The notes under the pieces were generated by a model. It was not told the origin of the DNA. It saw only the letters and a program-made list of their open reading frames with translations, and did no database searches. Source: Leeuwenhoekiella palythoae (GTDB taxonomy: Bacteria; Bacteroidota; Bacteroidia; Flavobacteriales; Flavobacteriaceae). Taken from it: a stretch of 64,000 bases of DNA. Numbering within the stretch: position 1 is the first letter of the stretch; each line of letters starts with the position of its first letter. The position numbers were made by a program, and so were the translations under genes. The DNA lies in NCBI RefSeq assembly GCF_900130045.1, contig NZ_FQXT01000004.1, positions 451,276 through 515,275 of the forward strand. The letters are read 5' to 3'. Below are positions 15,630-24,466 of this stretch, piece after piece.

Positions 15630-16742
15630 CTAAGCTTCTTGCGCTTGCAGGTTATACTTAGGATAATCAGTATATCCTTTTTCTCCCTGTGTGTAGAATG
15701 TATCTTGATCCCATTCGGCTGTTGGAGCTTTGATTGCAAAGCGTTCTACAAGATCTGGATTGGAAATATAAAGTTTCCCGTAGGCTACAAGATCTGCATT
15801 TCCTTCTTTGATCACTGCATTACCGCTCTCTTGATCAAAATTTGCATTGATCATTAAATTTCCGTGGTATTTTGGGCGATAGTGCTTCGCGATTTCTGTT
15901 TCAAGAAAGTCGATATCACTAACATCTGTGAACGGTTCAGAAAGGTGCAGATAGGCCAGGTCGTAATTATTAAGACGCTCTACGATATAGTCAAAAGTAG
16001 GAATGGTTTCTTCTGTAGCATCAATACCAAACACACCGTTTAGTGACGGATTAAAACGCACGCCTATTTTGTTTTCGGGCATCACCGCTTTGACTTTATC
16101 TAAAGTTTCAAAGAAGAAACGGGCTTTATTTTCAATGCTTCCACCGTAGTTATCTGTACGCACATTAGAATTTTTATTAAAAAACTGATGGAATAAATAA
16201 CCGTTAGAACTATGGATTTCAACGCCATCAAAGCCGGCTTCCATTGCATTTTTAGCAGCGGTTACAAAGTCTTCTTGCGTTTGTTGAATCTCTTCAAGTG
16301 TCATCGCTTTAGGTTCAACTGTGTCTTTGAAACCTTCAGAAGTAAAAGCTTTGGCATTAGGGTTTACTGCAGATGGAGCGAGTGGCTTGTCGCCATTGTG
16401 AAAATCAGGGTGCGACATACGACCTACGTGCCATAATTGAATAAAGATCTTACCATCTTCGGCGTGTACAGCATCAACCACTTTTTTCCAACCGGCAACC
16501 TGCGCTGCAGAATGAATCCCCGGCGTATGAATGTAACCTACAGCCTGAGGTGAAACTTGTGAGCCTTCAGTAATGATAAGACCGGCACTAGCGCGTTGCG
16601 TATAATATTCTACGTGCATGTCAGTAGGCGCATTCTCAGGATTATCAGCGCGACTACGCGTCATAGGTGCCATTACGACACGATTTTTTAAGGTAGTTGC
16701 ACCTAGTTTAAAAGATTGTAATAGAGGTTGATCAGTTTTCAT
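15630..16742 (-). CDS. Old yellow enzyme family alkene reductase
   Basis: This 370-residue TIM-barrel flavoprotein has the classical OYE features. The FMN site shows VVMAPMTRSRA near residue 23. The substrate-binding His/Asn pair and Tyr appear in VEIHSSNGYLFHQFFN, followed by NVRTDNYGGSIENKARF. The C-terminal phosphate-binding region contains VAYGKLYISNPDLVER. Such enzymes reduce activated C=C bonds of enones, nitroalkenes or nitrate esters with NADPH. It is followed by the hairpin that separates it from the photolyase operon. The physiological substrate is unknown; detoxification of electrophiles is the usual view. Confidence 0.92.
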   Translation of the reverse strand: MKTDQPLLQSFKLGATTLKNRVVMAPMTRSRADNPENAPTDMHVEYYTQRASAGLIITEGSQVSPQAVGYIHTPGIHSAAQVAGWKKVVDAVHAEDGKIFIQLWHVGRMSHPDFHNGDKPLAPSAVNPNAKAFTSEGFKDTVEPKAMTLEEIQQTQEDFVTAAKNAMEAGFDGVEIHSSNGYLFHQFFNKNSNVRTDNYGGSIENKARFFFETLDKVKAVMPENKIGVRFNPSLNGVFGIDATEETIPTFDYIVERLNNYDLAYLHLSEPFTDVSDIDFLETEIAKHYRPKYHGNLMINANFDQESGNAVIKEGNADLVAYGKLYISNPDLVERFAIKAPTAEWDQDTFYTQGEKGYTDYPKYNLQAQEA

Positions 16743-16937
16743 AATTTTTCTTTTTCTGCGGAAGCAACAATTATAAGTGCTGCAATTCCTAGTTTATTTT
16801 TAATTGCTTTTTTGGTCTAATCGGAGTAAAAGCCCTAACAGTTTGGGCTGTTAAACCTTTGATAAAATCTATTTTGATTTGGAATAAGCGATGGGTAATG
16901 TGAACCATAAAGGCCGTATAAGGTTTGGAGTAGCTAT

Positions 16938-17372
16938 TTAATCGTCAATGTTTTCGCGCATTTCACTTTTGCGCATAGGCATCTGATCTATGGTCTCAAA
17001 AATGATTTTTACATCAAGCGGAAAGGTTTTTTGAAACTTCACTCCGCCATCTTTTCCTATAAGAGTAATGCCTTCGTAAGTGTTTGGAATCTGATATTTT
17101 TGGCGTAACGGCCCAACTTGAAAGCCCGAAACCACCTTTAGGTCTTTATCGTACAAACGTCCTTTAGCTAAAACAAAAAGCAGAATATTGCGATCCTCTA
17201 TTTTTTTGGTCGAATTTTTCATGTGTTGCCAGTGGTTGACAAAACTTTCCGTCTCGAGGCTGGTGGTAGAAAAAACCACAATGCGGTTGCGCCATTTGTA
17301 TTTAGAAAAGTCGTTTTGTGCAGAAGCGGTCAGCGCAAATAAAACTAAAGAGGTATTGGTGAGGGTTTTCAT
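16938..17372 (-). CDS. DUF4174 protein, exported (144 aa)
   Basis: A signal peptide ends near TASAQ (about residue 19). The mature domain begins FSKYKWRNRIVVFS and ends with FETIDQMPMRKSEMRE, the marked IDxMPMRxxEMR pattern of DUF4174. GKDGGVKFQKTFPLD lies in between. The family has a thioredoxin-like outline without the CxxC, and its function is unknown. The ATG overlaps the stop of the frameshifted msrA gene by 4 nt (ATGA), so the two are translationally coupled. A role in periplasmic redox or protein repair is plausible only from this neighbourhood. Confidence 0.82.
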   Translation of the reverse strand: MKTLTNTSLVLFALTASAQNDFSKYKWRNRIVVFSTTSLETESFVNHWQHMKNSTKKIEDRNILLFVLAKGRLYDKDLKVVSGFQVGPLRQKYQIPNTYEGITLIGKDGGVKFQKTFPLDVKIIFETIDQMPMRKSEMRENIDD

Positions 17373-18033
17373 AAATGTGCTTGGTCTTTTAAAAGGTCAG
17401 GAAATTGTTTTTTAAATCGGTTAAGTCTAGGTACGGAAACTCCAATTATATAGGGATCGTTAGGGTGCTTCTGTTCATAATTCTGATGATAGGTTTCTGC
17501 CTCCCAGAATTTTTGAAAAGGCAATATTTGAGTTACGATTTCACCATCATAAACGGTTTCATTGAGCTGTGTGACAATGCTATCAATAATGCGCTTTTCT
17601 TTTTCATTTTGATAGAAGGCTATAGATCGATACTGTTTGCCGCGATCAGGACCTTGGCGATACAGTGCCGTGGATCGTGTGATCCAAAAAAGGCTATGAC
17701 TAAATTGCGATAACTTACGGTGTCAGGATTATAAAATACTTCTACGGCTTCGGCGTGGTTGGTTTTTCCGTAACTTACCTCTTTGTAGGTAGGGTGTTCT
17801 TCAAACCCGCCGCTATAGCCGCTTACGGCCTCCTTAACTCCTTTGATGCTCTCGAAAATCACTTCTACGCACCAAAAGCAACCGCTTGCAAAATAAGCAC
17901 GTTCATAACCCTCCACAGGTTGCGTTTGCACCGGAGGTAGCTTAGCCATCTTTTGATCACTTTCTAAAGAAGTAGTGTTTTTACAGCTTAGGCATAGCGT
18001 TATTAATACAATGTAGCTCGTTATAAAGCGCAT
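17369..18033 (-). pseudogene. msrA: Peptide methionine sulfoxide reductase MsrA, exported, frameshifted
   Basis: The gene begins with a lipoprotein signal peptide (lipobox CLSC, Cys17), then the MsrA domain with the catalytic GCFWC motif (Cys52). The frame is open to HDP (residues 119-121) and then shifts. Deleting the phase by one base restores YRQGPDRGKQYRSIAF, the conserved MsrA continuation, through to PFQKFWEAETYHQNY and a TGA at 17369. One base is missing at about 17671-17672, and the repaired length would be 221 residues. MsrA reduces methionine-S-sulfoxide in oxidised proteins; this copy would work in the envelope. Either the gene is broken or the assembly has a one-base error. The uninterrupted downstream frame favours a recent or artefactual event. 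Confidence 0.8.
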
Positions 18034-18110
18034 AGCGTGATTTTCTACTTAAATATAACGAGAAGGGTCGCGCTGGGCTGCTAAGGTCCTGTTAAACTCT
18101 TAAAATAAAA

Positions 18111-18133
18111 AAGCCCCGATAGGATCGGGGCTT
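18111..18133 (-). terminator. Intrinsic terminator
   Basis: A 10-bp perfect G+C-rich stem (AAGCCCCGAT / ATCGGGGCTT) with a 3-nt loop is followed by a U-run on the minus strand. It closes the Nif3/zinc-ribbon-like operon. Confidence 0.9.
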
Positions 18134-18157
18134 AGTCTGTATTATGATGTGAAGCGA

Positions 18158-18937
18158 TTAAAGTTTCGCAAAAATAGCTTCCATTTTTTCTGATTCTTCT
18201 TTTGCAAGTTCCTCGTCTACTAAGATACGACCACTATGCTCATCAGTAATGATCTTCTTACGACCTGCGATTTCCACTTGTACTTGTGGTGGGATCGTAA
18301 AGAAAGATCCACCAGATGCACCACGCTCAATAGCAACAACGGCAAGGCCATTGCGTACATTAGAGCGAATACGCTTGTAAGCTTTTACAAGACGCTCATC
18401 AATTTGCTCTTCATAGCTTTCTCCTTTTTCAAGAAGTGCTTGTTCTTCTTTTTCCGTTTCAGCTAAGATCTCATCAAGCTCGTCTTTTTTGTGCTTCAAG
18501 TGCTTTTTGCGCTCGTCAAGACGTTCTTTAGTAGAATCGATCACTTCGTTTTTCTGCTCGATCTGCGCACGGAATTCTCTGATATTTTTTTCAGCAAGCT
18601 GAATTTCTAACTCTTGAAATTCAATTTCCTTACTTAGCGAGTTGTACTCTCTGTTGTTACGCACATTTTTTTGCTGTTCAGTATATTTCTTGATAGCAGC
18701 TTTTGCGTCTTCAATAAGAATTTTTTTAGCTTTAATCTGATCGTCGATTAAGCTTAACTCACCACCTAATTTGTCAAGTCGGGTATTTAATCCTGCAACT
18801 TCATCTTCAAGATCTTCTACTTCTAAAGGAAGCTCACCACGCACGTTGCGTATGGTATCAACGCGAGAGTGTATCAGCTGTAGGTCATACAATGCTCTGA
18901 GTTTCTCTTCTACAGTTGCTTCGGTCTTTTTTGCCAT
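18158..18937 (-). CDS. Coiled-coil zinc-ribbon family protein lacking the zinc cysteines
   Basis: The 259-residue protein is a long helical hairpin (about residues 10-185) ending in a small C-terminal domain. This is the layout of the CT398/FlgZ-like C4 zinc-ribbon family, common downstream of nif3 genes. In the family, the C-terminal domain carries CxxC and CxxC knuckles. Here the matching positions are Ser208 and Ser211 (ASGGSFFTIPPQ) and Asp232 and Ser235 (TDEHSGRILV), so all four ligands are replaced while the surrounding sequence is kept. The start at 18937, one base after the nif3 stop, is preferred over an upstream ATG inside nif3. A nucleic-acid or protein-binding role is inferred only. 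Confidence 0.82.
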   Translation of the reverse strand: MAKKTEATVEEKLRALYDLQLIHSRVDTIRNVRGELPLEVEDLEDEVAGLNTRLDKLGGELSLIDDQIKAKKILIEDAKAAIKKYTEQQKNVRNNREYNSLSKEIEFQELEIQLAEKNIREFRAQIEQKNEVIDSTKERLDERKKHLKHKKDELDEILAETEKEEQALLEKGESYEEQIDERLVKAYKRIRSNVRNGLAVVAIERGASGGSFFTIPPQVQVEIAGRKKIITDEHSGRILVDEELAKEESEKMEAIFAKL

Positions 18938-18938
18938 A

Positions 18939-20033
18939 TTATAAATACTTAATAGGATTGGTGTTTTCGTCTGATAAAACGACTGCAAAATTAGTAAATT
19001 TTTTCGTAAGAAAGTCGGTCAAAATATTTTTTGTGTATTGCTCGCTTTCATAATGCCCAATATCAGCTAAAACGATTTGACCTTCAGCTTCATAAAACTG
19101 ATGGTATTTAAGATCTGCGGTGATCAGCGCATCTGCTCCGGCAGCTTTAGCGGCGTCAATTGCAAAACTTCCGCTTCCTCCTAAAACAGCGACCTTTTTT
19201 ACAGGTTGACCGCGCAAAGCAGAATACCGAATTCCTTCGGCCTGAAATGCTTTTTTGACCTGATTTAAAAAGTCTAATTCCTCAAGGGCTTCGGGTAGTT
19301 CTCCTATCATCCCCATTCCAATATTTTGATTGGCATTGTCTAAAGTGGTGATTTCATAGGCTACTTCTTCGTATGAATGCGCTGCAAAAAGTGCGCTTAA
19401 GATGGGTGATTGCAGGCGCGCTTCAAACGTAATATTGAGTTGCACTTCTTTTTCAATATGCAGTTCGCCGCGATTTCCAACGCTCGGATTGCTATGTTCA
19501 TTGCCTTTAAAGGTGCCTTTGCCTTTGGTGCTAAAACTACACTCTTCATAATTGCCAATGTTTCCGGCTCCTGCTTTAAAAAGTGCTTCTCTCACAGTGA
19601 TCACCTCATTTTTGGGCACATAGGTCGTAAGTTTTTTAATAGCGCCTTTTTTAGGGATTAAGATCTTGCGTTGTTCCAGATTTAGCGCATCGCACATCCC
19701 TTTACTCACACCGTGTGGCATATTGTCAAGCGCGGTATGAATGGCGTAAATAGCAATATCATTTTGGATCGCTTTAAGCACCACACGTTCTACATAATTT
19801 TTACCGGTGATCTTCTTGAGTCCGCTAAAAATTATGGGATGAAAACTTATGATCAAGTTGCAGTTTTTAGCAATGGCTTCATCTACAGTTTGTTCAAGTG
19901 TATCAAGAGTAACCAGAATACCGGTAATTTGTGTTTGATAGTTTCCTAGCAGAAGACCTACATTGTCAAAGTCTTCAGCATTGGCGAGGGGAGCAAATTC
20001 TTCAAGGGTTTGTGCGACGTCTTTAATTGTCAT
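18939..20033 (-). CDS. Nif3-like dinuclear metal centre protein with YqfO insert
   Basis: The 364-residue protein has both Nif3 metal-binding ends. The N-terminal part has EDFDNVGLLLGN, SFHPIIFSGLK and IHTALDN. The C-terminal part contains GGSGSFAIDAAKAAGADALIT, DLKYHQFYEAE and DIGHYESE. Between them (about residues 130-230) is the extra ferredoxin-like YqfO/CutA-type insert that lengthens the protein from about 250 to 364 residues. Nif3 proteins form toroidal hexamers with two metals per subunit. Some are annotated as GTP cyclohydrolase type 2 homologues, but the true activity is unsettled. It is the first gene of a two-gene operon with the coiled-coil protein, separated by one base. Confidence 0.9.
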   Translation of the reverse strand: MTIKDVAQTLEEFAPLANAEDFDNVGLLLGNYQTQITGILVTLDTLEQTVDEAIAKNCNLIISFHPIIFSGLKKITGKNYVERVVLKAIQNDIAIYAIHTALDNMPHGVSKGMCDALNLEQRKILIPKKGAIKKLTTYVPKNEVITVREALFKAGAGNIGNYEECSFSTKGKGTFKGNEHSNPSVGNRGELHIEKEVQLNITFEARLQSPILSALFAAHSYEEVAYEITTLDNANQNIGMGMIGELPEALEELDFLNQVKKAFQAEGIRYSALRGQPVKKVAVLGGSGSFAIDAAKAAGADALITADLKYHQFYEAEGQIVLADIGHYESEQYTKNILTDFLTKKFTNFAVVLSDENTNPIKYL

Positions 20034-20170
20034 AACTCGTAATTCTAATAAGTGGTAAAGGTAAAGATTGCGATAAGTGAAGCTACTTATTTTATTGCTA
20101 AATCTTGTTTTGTCAGGGTTAACAAATAAGTCACGCGTTCAAAAGTTTAAAAAGTAATACCTTCGGCGTT

Positions 20171-21190
20171 GTGAAAGACTTGCGAAAAATACTCTGGCCT
20201 TTTTCGGTGCCTTACGACGGGGTTACCCGAGTGCGTAATTACCTATTTGAAAAGGGAATATTCGAACAAAAATCGTATGATTTTCCAGTGATTGGTATTG
20301 GCAACTTAAGCGTTGGCGGTACCGGAAAAACACCAATGACTGAGTATGTGCTGCATCTTTTAAAAGAGGAGTATCATCTGGCGACCTTAAGTAGAGGATA
20401 TGGCAGGTCTACCAAAGGTTTTTTGCCCGTCACCCCGGAGGATCACGCTAGCGAAGTAGGGGATGAACCTTTGCAGTTTGCTATAAAATTTGAGCAGGTA
20501 GCTGTTGCTGTTTGCGAAGATCGTCAAACCGGTATTGCCAAGTTGATGCAGCAAACTCCAAAACCTGAGGTAGTGGTTTTAGATGATGTTTTTCAGCACA
20601 GAAAGGTACAGCCTGGATACCTGATTATGCTTACGGCGTATAATGATTTGTTTTACAAAGATCTTGTGCTTCCGGCAGGGAATTTAAGAGAGTCAAGACA
20701 AGGAGCTTCCCGAGCGCATTGTATTGTTGTTACTAAATGCCCTTCAAGTTTAGGAGAAAGGGAGATGCAAGCGATACAAATGAAGATTGGAGCTTATAGT
20801 AATGCTTCGGTATATTTTAGTAGCATTGGTTATGGTGAAATTCAAGGAAACCCAGCTTTTACAGACTATAGTACCTTGCGTAATAAGAAAATTACAGTGG
20901 TAACCGGTATCGCGAAACCAGAGCCTTTTTTTGACTTTTTAAAAGGGAAAAACTTGAACTTTGAAGCGCTTCGGTTTAAGGATCATCATAATTTTACTCC
21001 TAAAGAACTACAAGCTTTAGATCAACACGAAGTCATACTTACCACCGAAAAAGACTATATGCGCTTAAACGGCAAATTGCATAAAGCTACGTTGCTGTAC
21101 GTGCCTATTGAAATGCAGTTTTTAAAAGAAACGGAACGTTTCAACAATGATCTGCTAAATTTTGTGAAGCAGCACGTCCCTAAAGAATAA
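20171..21190 (+). CDS. lpxK: Tetraacyldisaccharide 4'-kinase LpxK
   Basis: LpxK phosphorylates the 4' position of the lipid A disaccharide on the inner membrane, late in the Raetz pathway. The 339-residue protein shows the Walker A region VIGIGNLSVGGTGKTP (about 40-55) and SRGYGRSTKG, with VGDEPLQFA shortly after. It also has the metal-binding VVLDDVFQHRKV and KDHHNFTP, and a late TTEKDYMRL, all in family order. The start is GTG at 20171, matching the usual N-terminus (LRKILWPFSVPYD). It is divergent from nif3, and its end overlaps the convergent histidine kinase gene by 11 nt. Confidence 0.95.
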   Translation: MKDLRKILWPFSVPYDGVTRVRNYLFEKGIFEQKSYDFPVIGIGNLSVGGTGKTPMTEYVLHLLKEEYHLATLSRGYGRSTKGFLPVTPEDHASEVGDEPLQFAIKFEQVAVAVCEDRQTGIAKLMQQTPKPEVVVLDDVFQHRKVQPGYLIMLTAYNDLFYKDLVLPAGNLRESRQGASRAHCIVVTKCPSSLGEREMQAIQMKIGAYSNASVYFSSIGYGEIQGNPAFTDYSTLRNKKITVVTGIAKPEPFFDFLKGKNLNFEALRFKDHHNFTPKELQALDQHEVILTTEKDYMRLNGKLHKATLLYVPIEMQFLKETERFNNDLLNFVKQHVPKE

Positions 21191-23402
21191 CGTTTTTACG
21201 TTTTAAGGCATTATGGATTTTAAAGAAGAATTCCTCTACCTTATAAGGTTTTGGGATGATGTCGTTGAAACCGGCCAGATAAAAATCGTCTATATTTTCT
21301 TCAATGGTTACCGCTGTTAAGGCTAGAATAGGCAGGTCTTTATTGAATTCGCGTATTTTCTGAGTCGCTTCAATACCGCTTATTCCCGGCATATGAATAT
21401 CCATTAAAACTAAGTCAAAGTTCTCAAAGCGTACTTTTTCAATAGCGATTTCACCGTTGTCTGCCACTTCGCACATCATCTCATTTTTTTCAAGAATTTT
21501 GCGGGTGATCATCTGGTTGATCTTGTTGTCTTCAACTACCAACAGCTTTTTGCCTTTTAAGGCCTCGTAATCTATTTCATACACGCGCTCTTCGGTTTCG
21601 TTAGTTTTGCTTTTTGCCAGGCCATACTTGATGTCAAAGAAGAATTTAGAGCCTTTTCCAAGCGTACTTTCCAGTTCAATTTTACTTTTTTGAAGGGTGA
21701 GCAAGCGCTTAACAATAGAAAGTCCTAAACCGGTACCACCAAATTTTCGATTGATCTGTACCGAACCTTGAGTGAAATTTTGGAAGATATCTTTCTGTTT
21801 TTTCTTGCTGATTCCTTCACCGGTATCTTCAACTTCAAAATGAAGATAGGTTTGACTTTCATTACTGCTCAATTGCTTGATACGAATAAAAATATCCCCG
21901 TCTCTGGTAAATTTATTTCCGTTACCGATCAAATTGATGAGGATCTGCGAAATCATTAATGGGTCACCAATGATCTGATCAGGAATTTCTTCATCATATT
22001 CCAGGTTGAGCTTGTTGCCTTTTTCTTGCGCCGAACGCTCCAAAGCAAACAGTACATCATCTACACGTTTACGTAGATTAAAGGTTGCTTGTTCAACTTC
22101 AACCTTATCGGCCTCAAGCTTGTTGAGGTCAAGAATGTTATTGATGAGCGAGAGTAAATATTCTCCTGAAAATTTTAAGGAGTCAAGATGCTTCTTTTGC
22201 TCTTCGGTAGGATTTTCACTTAAAAGTAAATGCGTGAGTCCGGTTACTGCATACATCGGAGTACGAAGTTCGTGCGTGATCGTAGATAAAAACTGCGCCT
22301 TAACCACAGAAGCCTTCTCGGCATTTTCTTTGGCGATCATCAGTTCGGCGTTTTTAGCTTGCAGAAGCTCGTTTGCCTTAGCACGTAAATTATTATTCTT
22401 ATAAAGAGAAAGTGCTAAAAGACACAAAATAGTAAACAGCGCAATAATGAGTACAGTTGTGATCTTATTAGCCTGAACGCGTTTTGCAGGGTCGTAATCA
22501 TCAGCATTGATGTTGGCGAGCAACGCATTGCGAATCGCGACATTTTTAGCAGTTGAATTGTTTTCGCCAAAATAACTGCTGCGTTTTTGATTGTATAAAG
22601 AAAGGTAGCTGAAAGCCTCCTCAAATTCTTGTCGCGCCGAATAAATAGTACTCAATAAATTGAGTCCGTCAACTTCAAGCTGCGGGTAATTATTATTTAA
22701 ACTGAGTTCGTGTGCTTTGTTAGCGTAGGACAATGCAGTATCTAGCTGATTGAGCAGGAAATTCATTCTGCCCTGTTGTAAAAAAGCGCGGCAAAGCAAA
22801 TAACTGTGTTTGCCCTTTGTTTTGTTTAAAATCGCTTCGGCTTGCTGATATTTTAATAGGGCTTCTTCATTATTTTTGAGTTCCTGCAAAATGTTGCCCT
22901 CATACAAATAGGTCGTGGCCAACTGAACTCTGGAGTCCTCATCGCGCGTGCTTTCAAAAATTAATGCGGCATTTTCTAAAAAGGGTAGTGCACGCTCGTA
23001 ATTTCCGGTTTTAGATAGGATTTGACTGTAAATCAGATAGTCTTGCCCCAGGTTGTCTAATTCCAGTAGTTCTTGGTGTAGTTTAATGGCATTAAGAATA
23101 AGCGGAGTAGCGAGCTTAGGATCGCCGCGCTCAAAATAAATTTTAGAAAGCAATTGGTTGCTAATCGCTTCGCCACTTTGATTCAATGATTTTATCGAAA
23201 GGGCTTCGGCTTTTTTGATATTGACGATCGCTGATTCAAAATCTGCCTGCTCCATTGCGTAGATTCCACCTAGTAAAAGCGAATCAATCTGAATGTTCTG
23301 TACGTTTTCAGATCTGCTTGATTGTTGACCAAAACAGACCACGGAAATTAGGGTAAATAAGACGACAAGTAGTTTTCTGTCGATCAGCATTTTTTGACGC
23401 AT
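21180..23402 (-). CDS. Hybrid sensor histidine kinase with TPR sensor region
   Basis: The 740-residue kinase has an N-terminal signal segment and a periplasmic tetratricopeptide-like region (about 40-300). One membrane helix lies at about 314-334. Then come a short coiled coil, HisKA with the phospho-accepting His377 in STITHELRTPM, and HATPase_c with N-box NLIGNGNKF, DTGEGIS and GGTGLGLSI. A C-terminal receiver domain follows (about 617-740; Asp668 in LVLMDIHMPG, Lys in the IPKPYK loop). The layout is that of Bacteroidota TPR hybrid kinases. No separate response regulator lies nearby, so the partner is unknown. The 3' end overlaps lpxK by 11 nt in convergent orientation. Confidence 0.93.
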   Translation of the reverse strand: MRQKMLIDRKLLVVLFTLISVVCFGQQSSRSENVQNIQIDSLLLGGIYAMEQADFESAIVNIKKAEALSIKSLNQSGEAISNQLLSKIYFERGDPKLATPLILNAIKLHQELLELDNLGQDYLIYSQILSKTGNYERALPFLENAALIFESTRDEDSRVQLATTYLYEGNILQELKNNEEALLKYQQAEAILNKTKGKHSYLLCRAFLQQGRMNFLLNQLDTALSYANKAHELSLNNNYPQLEVDGLNLLSTIYSARQEFEEAFSYLSLYNQKRSSYFGENNSTAKNVAIRNALLANINADDYDPAKRVQANKITTVLIIALFTILCLLALSLYKNNNLRAKANELLQAKNAELMIAKENAEKASVVKAQFLSTITHELRTPMYAVTGLTHLLLSENPTEEQKKHLDSLKFSGEYLLSLINNILDLNKLEADKVEVEQATFNLRKRVDDVLFALERSAQEKGNKLNLEYDEEIPDQIIGDPLMISQILINLIGNGNKFTRDGDIFIRIKQLSSNESQTYLHFEVEDTGEGISKKKQKDIFQNFTQGSVQINRKFGGTGLGLSIVKRLLTLQKSKIELESTLGKGSKFFFDIKYGLAKSKTNETEERVYEIDYEALKGKKLLVVEDNKINQMITRKILEKNEMMCEVADNGEIAIEKVRFENFDLVLMDIHMPGISGIEATQKIREFNKDLPILALTAVTIEENIDDFYLAGFNDIIPKPYKVEEFFFKIHNALKRKNVIL

Positions 23403-23457
23403 TAAGTCACTAATATAGACACTTTGATAGAATATCTACAGAAAACTTTAAGAATTT

Positions 23458-24453
23458 TTAAGAGATTTTAAGAATGAGATCAATCAATCTCGAAGAGTAA
23501 CCGGTCTCATTATCGTACCAACCTATGAGTTTCACCAAGTTACCAATCACAGAGGTCATTTGAGCGTCTACAATCACCGAATGGGTATTCCCTACAATAT
23601 CAATAGAAACCAAAGGAACATTTGTAAACTCTAAAATACCTTTGAGTTCATGTGAAGCGGCGTGTTCAAAAGCAGCATTAATTTCCTCAATTGTAGTTTC
23701 GCGAGCGACATTTAGGGTAAGGTCAGTTAGAGATCCGTTAGGCACCGGTACCCGAATTCCGCAGCCACCAATTACTTCGCTTAAATCTGGAAAAATTTTA
23801 GTGAGCGCTTTTGCGGCACCTGTGGTGGTGGGTACGATAGATTGCCCTGCAGCTCGCGCGCGTCTTAAGTCTGCGTGCGGCTGATCGTGCAAACTTTGAT
23901 CTGTAGTGTACGAATGTACCGTTGTGATATACGCCTGCTTAATTCCGCATAAATCATTGACCACTTTAATCATTGGGGCGGCATTGTTGGTGGTGCAACT
24001 CGCATTAGAAATGATACGCTCACTACCATCAAGCAAGGTGTCATTTACACCGAGCACAATCGTTTTGATATGGTCATCTGCCGGTGGAACACTTAGAATG
24101 ACTTTGGGAGCACCAGCCTCAAGATGTGGAAGAAGCGCTTCTTCGGTTTTAAACTTGCCGGTGGCTTCAACGATGAGGTCCAGATCGTGATTTTTCCAAG
24201 GAATGCGTCCCGGATCAGACTCCTGATAAAGTTGAACTACTTGTTGATCGACATAGAGGGCAGCATCCTGATAACTAATTTCCGGCGGAAAAATGCCGTG
24301 AATACTGTCGTATTTAAGAAGATGCGCTAAAGTTGCACCATTGGCTTTATCGTTTATGGCGACTACTTCAATTTGTGGATGCTCGTGCAAGAGTCGAAAG
24401 AGTCTCCGACCGATGCGTCCAAAACCGTTGATCCCGATTTTGATAGTTCTCAT
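23458..24453 (-). CDS. gap: Glyceraldehyde-3-phosphate dehydrogenase, type I
   Basis: This 331-residue phosphorylating GAPDH has an NAD-binding GINGFGRIGRR (7-17). The catalytic Cys153 lies in SNASCTTN and His180 in TTVHSYTTDQ. The C-terminal signature is GWYDNETGYSSR. The start MRTIKIG at 24453 is chosen because the longer frame would run into lipA. After the first strand it reads INDKANGATLAHLLKYDS, where other GAPDHs commonly read INDL, so cofactor preference is worth testing. It converts glyceraldehyde 3-phosphate to 1,3-bisphosphoglycerate in glycolysis, or the reverse. It lies 13 nt downstream of lipA on the same strand, probably co-transcribed. Confidence 0.93.
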   Translation of the reverse strand: MRTIKIGINGFGRIGRRLFRLLHEHPQIEVVAINDKANGATLAHLLKYDSIHGIFPPEISYQDAALYVDQQVVQLYQESDPGRIPWKNHDLDLIVEATGKFKTEEALLPHLEAGAPKVILSVPPADDHIKTIVLGVNDTLLDGSERIISNASCTTNNAAPMIKVVNDLCGIKQAYITTVHSYTTDQSLHDQPHADLRRARAAGQSIVPTTTGAAKALTKIFPDLSEVIGGCGIRVPVPNGSLTDLTLNVARETTIEEINAAFEHAASHELKGILEFTNVPLVSIDIVGNTHSVIVDAQMTSVIGNLVKLIGWYDNETGYSSRLIDLILKIS

Positions 24454-24466
24454 GCGCAATACGTGT

